Below, piece by piece: positions 1-7,481 of a stretch of 21,646 nt of DNA. Below the pieces are notes generated by a model, which saw only the letters and a list, made by a program, of their open reading frames with translations, ran no database searches and was not told the DNA's origin. Origin of the DNA: Botryllus schlosseri (taxonomy: Eukaryota > Chordata > Ascidiacea > Stolidobranchia > Styelidae); assembly GCA_000444245.1 (NCBI GenBank), contig ATSW01008884.1, positions 1 through 21,646 of the forward strand, written 5' to 3'. The position numbers and the translations under genes are program-made. The first letter of the stretch is position 1, and each line of letters opens with the position of its first letter.

Positions 1-108
1 AATCAAGTAAATATAACGAACTGTCGTTTGAGCTAGGCAACGACCAAAACGTCCGTTACAGTCTGTTCGTATTAATTTTGACAGTGTACCATACCATGAG
101 CCATGATG

Positions 109-1625
109 CTACTTCTCGATGATGTCATGTAACAGTGTACTAAGTTTACGGCTTTCATCCACGTATTTATTCGGTAATATATTTTCCAAAGGCGATTTCG
201 CAGCAGACCTATAGACAGTAATAAAGCCGTATGTGTCGTGTTGCAGTCTCCAGTTTCAAGGCCAAAATCTCCTATGCTGTACCGAGACCGAATTTCCGAG
301 GCTGCTATTCTTAGTTCTTCAGAATGATATTTTGGATTCAATATGACAGGCCCAATCTATGAGATAACAATTGCGTATGTGTCCGAACTCGTTGACCTTT
401 CCAGTTAGGCTCGAGTTATCGTTATAGTCATTTCCATTTCTGCAGATCATTAGTCAGGTCAAGTGCGAACATGAACCGTGTTGAATCTTTGTTCCGTACG
501 CACTTCACCACATTTCAAGTCACAGCTCACCGGCAGACCTCTCGTGGCACATACGAATCACTGTTGTCGGAAATTCATGTTACCGTACCATGATTAAGTT
601 ACTTGTTTACGTTGGAAGACGCCATAGTGACGTCATTTTGATAAAAAGTCGCTTGCAGCCCGTGCCCCACCACCCGATATTGTCACGAGCCGCCACTGAG
701 TATGTTCAATGTTCATTGTTCAGGGATATCTAGAAGTTCTAGATATCCCTCAGTATGTTAAACAGTTTGCTAAGTTCATTGAAAATACAGTCGTCAATGA
801 TGTTGGCTATACCTCGGGAGCTTGCGGATGAATAGATCCGAGAAACTGAAGACACTCGATCCCTCTTCTGAACGACTGTTATCCGCGGCGATTTCCAGAG
901 CTATCAACGATCCCAAATTGAATGGAACGGAGAATCCGATATTAAAAGTTAAACAGTCCCTGAAAAGAATTCGATATCGATATGACATTAATGAGATACT
1001 GATGCCAATTCCCAAATTCTGGTATCTCCATCTACAAGTAGTTCGTATAGGGCAGGAGATAACATGTTTCCTCACGATTAGCTGTAAATCTTCATAACGT
1101 CGTATTTCAAAACAAATACTGTTATTAGGTGCAATTACAACAAATCTTTTTCGTCGTCATTATGTCACACGGTTGTGCTAAGGGTGTAATGTTCATTGCG
1201 AACTATATCGTATGATTTATTTACGATACTTACATGATGTGATCTTGAAAATCTCGAAAAAGCAACAGAGGGCCATTCTTCGCCGACCCTTTCAGTCTCA
1301 GTATTATATCAGTAGCTCCCGAGCTGACGAAGCAGTCATTAACGGTAAGAGTGACGACATAAATCGGGTCCGTTTGTGGGATGTTCTCTTCAACAAATAC
1401 GATAGTTTTCTACATAAAACATTACTTTAATTTCAGTCCAAGGCGGTTCAGAAACACGGAAATAGTGAGTGGGTGTATAAGGGTACTGGTACTCACGACA
1501 TTGCTTATCTCTTGTTTGTCTGACACGTAGGCCAAGTATGAAGTTATAAATAGGATCATGCAAACAGCGGACGCTACCACGAAGGAAGTGAAGTTTCCAG
1601 TAGGTAACTCCCAAATTTCTGTCAT
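109..1625 (-). CDS. polycystin-1-like membrane protein, TM1 + PLAT region (multi-exon, possibly partial)
   Basis: Three exons join in phase with consensus splice sites: 1625-1497 (donor GTGAGT), 1409-1234 (donor GTAAGT) and 959-813 (acceptor TTTTCAG, donor GTATAG). A fourth, 208-113 or to a TAG at 109, is phase-compatible but weaker. Exon 1 encodes a short N-terminus and one transmembrane helix (about residues 14-34, SFVVASAVCMILFITSYLAY) followed by a charged turn. Exons 2 and 3 encode a PLAT/LH2 beta-sandwich (about residues 59-150) with IYVVTL, SSGATDIILRLKGS, PFNLGSL and the DNS motif. This TM1-then-PLAT order is typical of polycystin-1, PKD1L and PKDREJ proteins, where PLAT is the first cytoplasmic loop. 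The ATG at 1625 follows an in-frame stop about 40 bases upstream and may be the start or lie within an internal exon. No later transmembrane helices were found to the left edge. The family call is fairly safe; the gene limits are not. Confidence 0.62.
722..750. repeat. 29-bp perfect palindrome, copy 1
   Basis: Two 14-base arms (AGGGATATCTAGAA and its reverse complement) flank a single G. A second copy of the core occurs at 7013-7037 with C at the centre, so the copies are in opposite orientation. Here AGTATGTT occurs at 699-706 and again at 752-759, which could be a target duplication. It lies between the third and the possible fourth exon of the polycystin-like gene, where an intron is expected. 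Confidence 0.8.
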
Positions 1626-2345
1626 CTTTTCAGTCGCGGGTTTTTCGTTATCAGTTTACGCCGCATTACTCCTCGCGAGTCCAAAATAAAATTAAACACG
1701 GTAGATAGCGTAACAGAACAGGGCATATACAAGGTGTTTTCGTCAAATGTTACTTTGTTACGTCATGGTGCGATTAATCGCCTGTATGTAGGTGTGATGA
1801 GGGTGTTGCGTGGCTGCAAGATTCTCACTTCTCAAGTTTGTGGTAAAAGCTTGTGGCATGTTGTACTATAGATAACTAACCTACGGAGGTTAGTTATCAA
1901 TAGTTGTACATTCTTTGGTTGGACCGAGGCTGATATCGTAGGCCCCGGTTGCACCTCCTCTGACCAGAATGCCATTGGTTAAATGAAAGAGCAATTGTGT
2001 GCTGAAACGGTGAATGAATGCGTGCAGCGGAATATATCGTATCTGCTTGGTGTAATATGACAAGAGTGGAAGACTTATTTTGGACCGTACGGTACGATTC
2101 CTCATCAGGAGACGATTTTGCAAATTTCAACTACAAATTGAAATTACCTTTGCTGCTAATTACAAGCACTCTAATCACGCCTATGAAACAATTTTTGTTC
2201 CTAAAATTCCTTCAAGTACTTTCTGACCTTGCTTCATCAGATCATTTCAGTTCCTTCATCGTACATTATAATGAATAACTTCCTCATTGTTGGGACGTCC
2301 TGTAGTCAAAATACCTTTGGTTCAGCGAGTTATGTGTAACTTTAC
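1626..2345. other. gap between DOHH and the TM1+PLAT exons
   Basis: Several short open stretches exist on the minus strand, one reading FHLTNGILVRGG before TGAYDISLG, but none could be assigned to a family or joined by splice sites with confidence. The region holds a near-perfect hairpin at 1866-1903. Missing 5' exons of the polycystin-like gene may lie here. Confidence 0.4.
1866..1903. repeat. inverted repeat (17-bp arms, 4-bp loop)
   Basis: The arms CTATAGATAACTAACCT (1866-1882) and 1887-1903 are complementary at 16 of 17 positions around the loop ACGG. The 13-mer AGATAACTAACCT recurs at 15764-15776, followed by a degenerate second arm. This suggests a dispersed mini-element rather than a local structure. 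Confidence 0.7.
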
Positions 2346-2425
2346 ATTACTAGATGGAACTACGCAGCAAGATTTTTTCACTGGCATCCAGTCACTTTGA
2401 TAAACCACATCTATGAAACACCCAC
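2346..2425 (-). CDS. possible GPS-like exon upstream of the TM1+PLAT exons
   Basis: On the minus strand an AG acceptor after a pyrimidine-containing stretch (ACTTCTTAG) opens a short exon ending at AAT|GTAAAG. It encodes a segment with NCGCFIDV, then SDWMP, then SCCVVPSSN. The spacing of Cys, Trp and Cys resembles the first half of a GPS motif, which sits just before TM1 in polycystin-1 and adhesion receptors. It is on the right strand and in the right order for the TM exon at 1625-1497. The second half, normally C-x-C-x-H-L-T/S, was not joined convincingly; a weak candidate with RCTHSFTVSA lies near 2036-2000 in another phase. This could be chance. Confidence 0.22.
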
Positions 2426-2553
2426 AATTCAAATATTCTAAGAAGTATATTTTCATACCAGCAGACAAGGAAATTATCAGAATTGCAAGAGGCAGTTGCG
2501 CACAATAAATGATATTCAACTGATTAGCTATCTACGATTTGCGTTAAATCATA

Positions 2554-3443
2554 CTATGTAGAGGCATACTGAAATTCACCACTATTTTCATATTGATACA
2601 TATCAAGCGCAACTTCACAGCTCTCACGAACAACATCATCAGTGTCAGTCAAATGTTTTCTTAATATTTCTAAGCACTTTTCATCAGCTATCGAACCTAA
2701 GGCCTCAGCACATTCGTGTCTCACCATGCTGTTTTCGTGGGAGTCTTGTAATTTCAATTCAAGTTGGGGCACAACACTCGAAAGTTGCATTTGCCCTAGT
2801 ACGTAAGCGACTTCATGCCTAAATAAGGCACTGTCTTTGCAAAATAAACCTTCGCCCAAAGCAACAGCGGAATCGTCTGTGCCGATGTTTCTCAAAGAAA
2901 ACATGGCTCTATATCTATCAAACAATGGCAATCTTTCGTTTATTAGGATGTCTTTCAATGAGCCGACATCTTTGTCCTTCTTTGGACCAGCAGGAGCAGG
3001 ATCCACAGATGCGTATGGGTTTTCATGTAGCCCGTGCTTGGGATCATCGTTAGCCAACCATCCAATTCTTGAAATTGCGAGACTACATGTTTCGGAAACC
3101 TCCGGTGCTGGATCGTTCACATATTTATGCAACGCAGGTAATGCATCTTCACTGCCGATTGCACCCAGCGCTTCCCCAGCCTCGTGACGCACCATCACCT
3201 CTTGCGATTCATCTTCTAATACCGATATCAATTTCGGTACAGCGCGTACATTTTGCATTTGCCCGAGACAATACGCCAATTCATGTTTCAGTAGCGCTGA
3301 CGGATCGTCGAAACATCTGCATATGAGTCCACAGATCTGTCGCCTCCAATATTTTTTAGAAGAAATAATGCACGATATCGCTTCGCAAGACTTTCCTTAC
3401 TGTCGTTAAGAGCGACTCCTGCTCTTTCGATTTTAGCATCCAT
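2554..3443 (-). CDS. DOHH: deoxyhypusine hydroxylase (one-base frame break)
   Basis: DOHH is the cytosolic HEAT-repeat iron enzyme that hydroxylates deoxyhypusine in eIF5A, completing hypusine. The single-exon reading gives about 296 aa once the frame break is allowed for (human DOHH 302). All four metal-binding His-Glu pairs are present: [33 protein letters not shown] and [11 protein letters not shown] (about H54/E55, H87/E88, H210/E211, H243/E244). The conserved linker SVDPAPAGP and C-terminal [10 protein letters not shown] are present too. The ATG at 3443-3441 begins [10 protein letters not shown], and the first HEAT repeat reads [13 protein letters not shown] in that frame. Near 3324-3325 the frame shifts by one missing base; downstream ([15 protein letters not shown]) is intact and aligns without a gap. 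An assembly error, probably in a homopolymer, or a recent mutation would explain this. There are no introns. Its start lies 219 bp after the NOB1 stop, same strand. Confidence 0.9.
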
Positions 3444-3662
3444 TACTAGGTATATTCAGGAGCAATATACAACACTGTTAACAACATAGAATGCCAAGTT
3501 TAACCACCCTATTCAATGCATATGCACTCTTCTGACGTAACGTACAGAAAACAGAACAATAATGACAAAGATACATTATCAAATATCCCATGATAGATAT
3601 TCAATAATCAGCAGATTAAAAGTATGGCACATGTAAGCAGTGCATGAAAAAAAGACGTCAAA

Positions 3663-4787
3663 TCAACGTCTCTTCACAAACTTGTTATTGACGGCGTTCG
3701 GATTACGAGACCTGGAATACTTTTGACCAGGTCTTATTCCGAGTTTGAATGCTCTACTGTCAGTATCTCGAAAGGCAAACGGACTACCATCAATGGCGTA
3801 ATCATCGCTCCACACATTGGTCTTCTGTTGTGCCTTTTTACTGAGTCGATTTTGTGGGATAGACTCGTCTTCACATAGTATAGGATTTCTCGCATGTTTA
3901 CCACCTTCCGGCATCGGCAAAGAGTATTTCTTGCCTCTTTTGTTCAGTACTTTTGGATTTTTAGAAAGAAAATATTTAACACTGCCATCGGCTTGAGTTT
4001 CCATGGGCACTCTTTTCAAGGTATTGTTGCCACATTTAGGACAGAAGGTCTTTGTCATGATTTTTGTCACGCAAAAGCACGCATGGCATCTCAAGACGTA
4101 CGTACGGATTGCTTTGATAATCATGCCATCGACCGAGAGAATTTCAAGTCCCATTTTCAACAAAACATTTTGCATCGCAAAGTCCGTAGTCAGGCAACCC
4201 ACTACAATCTCATCCACCCCCTGTGAAGAATGATTCAAGTTGATGTTACTTGGAGTGATCCAGTTGTCATCAGATTCCTCATCATCTTCAGATTCTTTTG
4301 TGTCGTCAACTTTTTCTCTTGTATCTTCCTCACAATCTTCAGTCACTGCCAAATCTGTGAGGTCCGATGCCAATTCTTCCTCCGTATTACCTTTTGGCAT
4401 ATAAAATCCAGGTAAATCACTTTGACTATTTAGAGAACCACCAAATTGGAAAGATCCTTCGGTCGAAGCCGCACTTTCTTTCAGTGAGTCAGGATCATGT
4501 TTAACAGCAAGCTCGTACGTCAGAGCCATAACCTTCAGATCTGTAGTGGAAAGGCTTGGATAATCACCGGTCTTCTTGGCAGTCTCGATAACCTTTGCGA
4601 GGGACTCATTGGAAGGCGTCTTAAATTGAATCTCGTAGGGAAGAAACGATAATCTCTGACGTGTTGCTTTGTCACGAATTTCACGGACCACTTCTTTGAT
4701 GCAGTATACATGACAGCCCATGGACTGAACATCAGCGTTCTTCAAAAATCCACCCGAATCTACAACCAAATGCTGAGCTCTTACCAT
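3663..4787 (-). CDS. NOB1: RNA-binding protein NOB1, 20S pre-rRNA endonuclease
   Basis: An intact single-exon frame of 374 aa (human NOB1 412). NOB1 is the PIN-domain nuclease that cuts 20S/18S-E pre-rRNA at the 3' end of 18S rRNA during late cytoplasmic 40S maturation. The N-terminal PIN domain carries acidic residues at the expected places: D10 in HLVVDSGGF, E36 in VREIRDK, D83 in STTDLKVMAL and D202 in VGCLTTDFAMQN. The central insert is acidic and low in complexity (about 134-175). WITPSNI (176-182) is the family signature before the return to the PIN fold. A zinc ribbon follows with C234, C237, C249 and C252, then NPKVLNKRGKKYSLP and GGKHARNP, and a basic tail ending NNKFVKRR. The start matches family length. 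It is second of three co-oriented genes (TMEM128, NOB1, DOHH). The absence of introns contrasts with the 21-exon gene nearby. Confidence 0.96.
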   Translation of the reverse strand: MVRAQHLVVDSGGFLKNADVQSMGCHVYCIKEVVREIRDKATRQRLSFLPYEIQFKTPSNESLAKVIETAKKTGDYPSLSTTDLKVMALTYELAVKHDPDSLKESAASTEGSFQFGGSLNSQSDLPGFYMPKGNTEEELASDLTDLAVTEDCEEDTREKVDDTKESEDDEESDDNWITPSNINLNHSSQGVDEIVVGCLTTDFAMQNVLLKMGLEILSVDGMIIKAIRTYVLRCHACFCVTKIMTKTFCPKCGNNTLKRVPMETQADGSVKYFLSKNPKVLNKRGKKYSLPMPEGGKHARNPILCEDESIPQNRLSKKAQQKTNVWSDDYAIDGSPFAFRDTDSRAFKLGIRPGQKYSRSRNPNAVNNKFVKRR

Positions 4788-5220
4788 TTTTATAGTAGTT
4801 TGATCGATCCTACGGTAAATAGAACATATTTATGCATCATTGCAATATTAGGAGTGCACTTGGGAAGTAAAATTCACCTCACGGCATACAGTGATAGCGA
4901 TAAATGTGCACCATAAATATTCACAAGTTATTAGCATATGGTACAGAGTGATCAAGTCATGCCAAGTACATAAAATTGATCAATTGTATGTTATTGAAGA
5001 ATAAAATCTATATAACGGTGCAAAATCCACACGAGTAGGCCTACTTATTGTAGCTGCATTAAAAATATCACATGAACTCGCACTGATCACTCATAGATAT
5101 ATGAATATGGAATAATCGAGTATGCTCGGAATGAAAAACTGAAAGGTCACAATGACATTTAATCTTTCAATGAAGTCCACAAATCTGCCTCGTGAAGCTG
5201 CCCCAACCAAACTCGCATTC
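4788..5220. other. TMEM128-NOB1 intergenic stretch
   Basis: AT-rich with no credible coding. On the minus strand, about 20 bases before the NOB1 ATG, TTCTATTTACCGTAG resembles a splice acceptor. It could serve an untranslated 5' exon or trans-splicing, but this is weak. Confidence 0.4.
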
Positions 5221-5675
5221 CTAATCAGTGTGATGAGGCTTGGTCGGATTTGGGTTCCACGGCGGAAGTATGGATACTGTCATTACTAGTCCCATGAAGA
5301 GTAAAAACAAAATTATTGGAGTGTAAAACTGATAGACTGACACAATGATATGTTCCACATTATTCCGGCAGCAACAGCACATCCCGTCGCAACTGGGATT
5401 GCATACGGTGTGTTACTCTCCCAATCGTCAGAGTGAACTTGCTTGAAAACGGTGAGATAAAATATGAAGTAGCATGCAATAGCTATTGGGATTGCCGTCA
5501 AGGTAATGCTGGCATATAGGTAACTTGTATCTACTCTATTATCCACTTTGATTACATTGACGAGGTCAGACCAGTACAGAGTCAAGAAGCCACCGATGAT
5601 CCAGAAAACAGTGTCGATTTGAAATGCACTATTCATACCACTGAATTGTCCCAGTATTAAATCAACATATATAGA
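5221..5675 (-). CDS. TMEM128: TMEM128-like membrane protein, main exon (one-base frame break)
   Basis: A small multipass membrane protein matching TMEM128, which is of unknown function. After a good acceptor (ATATTCTGTTGCAG) the exon reads in phase through a first helix (VFWIIGGFLTLYWSDLV), a second (LTAIPIAIACYFIFYLTVF), a third (YAIPVATGCAVAAGIMWNI) and a fourth (YTPIILFLLFMGLVM), ending ILPPWNPNPTKPHHTD. The last part lies in another frame: at 5340-5342 one base is missing relative to the family, where human has NIALWHVWSFFTP and this locus reads NISL, a broken codon, then SVYQFYTP. A single lost G in TGG would explain it. The first coding exon is uncertain. A phase-0 donor at 5804/5803 (CTG|GTGAGA) could join an ATG at 5887, but that peptide does not resemble TMEM128; in-frame ATGs inside the exon are alternatives. 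It lies 433 bp upstream of NOB1. Confidence 0.82.
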
Positions 5676-6234
5676 CTGCAACAGAATATGAATAATTACG
5701 TCTATCGCGAGAACTGTGATATCTTTGTAACTATACTTCGATTAGAAGCACGAGTTACTGAGTTGAAGTTTAGATTTGGGGGATCGATTTTAAATATTCT
5801 CACCAGTTCCGTATGCCTACAATGAGAAAACGTAGGTTGAATGGCATATGACCGTAGTTTGCAAAATCTGTTCAGAAAGTTTTGCATTGCAGTTGTGCAC
5901 CTGATACAGATTAAGCAGTCAGTTTGGTAACAATCAAGTGCTGGTGCCACTCATTGTATGCAGAAGCTGATTTCATTTTACAAATTGACATCAAAATACT
6001 CAAAGGATATAAAGGCCTGCTGCTAGAGGGCTAAGGAAAGTATATATTCATAGAATCAGTCATGAGAATTTTACAACGCATCATTAAAAGTACGATCACT
6101 AGCCCAATTACAATTGAACAAACAGGACACTATCTTGGTCATACGAAGTACGCACCATCATAGAAAGATATCGAAGCAGCGTTAAGAGAAACGAATCATG
6201 AAACAAATGGTGATAATATTGATGAGGGTTGGCT
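5676..6234. other. intergenic / possible TMEM128 5' region
   Basis: No protein family was recognised on either strand. On the minus strand a short open stretch from an ATG at 5887 ends at a GTGAGA donor (5803) that is phase-compatible with the TMEM128 exon. It is the only candidate seen for a first exon and has no similarity to vertebrate TMEM128 N-termini. Confidence 0.3.
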
Positions 6235-6386
6235 CGATAAGGTCAGGTCAGTCACGTTCACAATGATGGTTAGTGTCATTATGGTTGGGGGGCGACAGTC
6301 CTAATCATACTATCACCCAACCCTAAGGATTCTCACCCAAACCATAAAGACACTATAACCCTTAACCGTGGACTGACCTTATTGTA
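6235..6386. repeat. foldback (MITE-like) element
   Basis: The left arm has ATAAGGTCAGGTCAGTC (from 6237) and GGTTAGTGTCATTATGGTT (about 6268-6286). The right arm is an imperfect reverse complement, with AACCATAAAGACACTATAACC (about 6340-6360) and GACTGACCTTAT (6371-6382). The spacer is short. No coding is present. The right terminus continues directly into the tandem array, whose unit repeats this terminal motif. Confidence 0.6.
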
Positions 6387-6545
6387 AACATACTGATCTT
6401 ATTTTGAACATGAGAATGGTCTTATTTTGAACACGAGACTGTCCATGCTGTGAACATACTGATCTTATTCTGCACATGCGACTGTACATATTTTCATCAT
6501 GACTAACCTTATTGTGAACATGAGACTGACTTTATTTCGACCATA
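6371..6545. repeat. degenerate tandem array, ~22-bp unit, about 8 copies
   Basis: Successive units begin GACTGACCTTATTGTAAACA, then ACTGATCTTATTTTGAACAT, GAATGGTCTTATTTTGAACA and so on to GACTGACTTTATTTCGACCA. The period is 21-23 bases with consensus GACTGACCTTATTTTGAACATG. The unit contains the terminal motif of the adjoining foldback element, so the array probably grew from that terminus. Confidence 0.75.
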
Positions 6546-7481
6546 ATCGCACCGACCCTGTAGAGAATATTCACAATTCAACTGCCTTGATGGTGACAGC
6601 TGACAGGGTGAAGCTTGGCCACGTATCTCTCTGGTGTTTGCTGCTAGAGGATCACCTATACTTATTATGGCAGTCGGTGATTCAAAAGTAGATCAACGAA
6701 GGTTTGAGATAGGATGAAAGTTGGACTTAACACGGACACAAAACAACATCGTCACAGCGAAGAATGACAAAACGTCGCTCCGTAAATAGTGAATACCGGC
6801 ACTACGCATTAACTAAGATGATTACGAAGTATGGACCTCTTGGCTCTCACATGGTATCGTTCTTTGGTTATCATGACACCAGCGACACCAGCCGGATCTC
6901 TAAAACGCTTCCGCATTCGGACGGCGCTTGAATGAAGCTCGCGGCGACAAGGTTTCATCAGCTGGTTTCACGATAGATTCACAATTCGCACTGCTGCAGA
7001 TCAAAGATTTATGGATATCTAGAACTTCTAGATATCCCTGCAAAGATTGTAGATGCTATGTCATTGCGGATCTCTATTGCAACCAACCAAAATAGCATTT
7101 TTGCACAAAACATTTGCATTTCCGTGTTTCAAACTGCGAACAAGTACACGAGGATGTCGCGCCCGCTCAATCCAATAACTCGACCGTCTGCACTGAACAC
7201 TGTGAACGGATATATTAATTTCGTTGATCTGCCGTGATCGGCGTGCTGCGCGGGAGTTGGTTTGAGCCAGCAATGGTTTGAGCTTTCCGGCATGAGAAAA
7301 AAGCACACGACACAGACACATACTATCCAAAGGAAAAAATACGTTGTCACGTGACATTGACTCCTCATAGACTGCGCCTCGTGCGAGTTTGGCTTTCCCT
7401 TTCAGCTTTGTGTCAGCGCGGCGAGCACACTGGAAGAATCGTCTAACCAAATTAGCAATCAAACAGTCTGTGTAGGTCAAG
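6546..7481. other. 5' flank of the dsRBD-DZF gene
   Basis: No coding supported. The part after about 6880 is richer in G+C and CpG than its surroundings and probably contains the promoter and 5' untranslated region of the gene starting at 7482. No clear TATA box was seen near the expected position. A palindromic mini-element lies at 7013-7037. Confidence 0.4.
7012..7038. repeat. 25-bp palindrome, copy 2, flanked by 8-bp direct repeats
   Basis: GGATATCTAGAA, a central C, then TTCTAGATATCC: the same core as 722-750 in inverse orientation. CAAAGATT occurs on both sides (7002-7009 and 7041-7048), as expected of a target-site duplication around an inserted 31-bp unit. Confidence 0.75.

Noticed and set aside
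722-750. Heat-shock element reading of the TCTAGAAGTTCTAGA palindrome
   Set aside because: GAA and TTC are separated by one base instead of two, so the heat-shock factor spacing is wrong; the second copy shares only the palindrome.
822-1097. 91-codon plus-strand open frame
   Set aside because: It is antisense to the PLAT exon on the minus strand, which has clear family similarity and consistent splice phases.
7061-7480. 139-codon minus-strand open frame in the 5' flank of the dsRBD-DZF gene
   Set aside because: No recognisable domain or splice context; it sits in CpG-richer promoter/5' UTR sequence where long chance frames are common.
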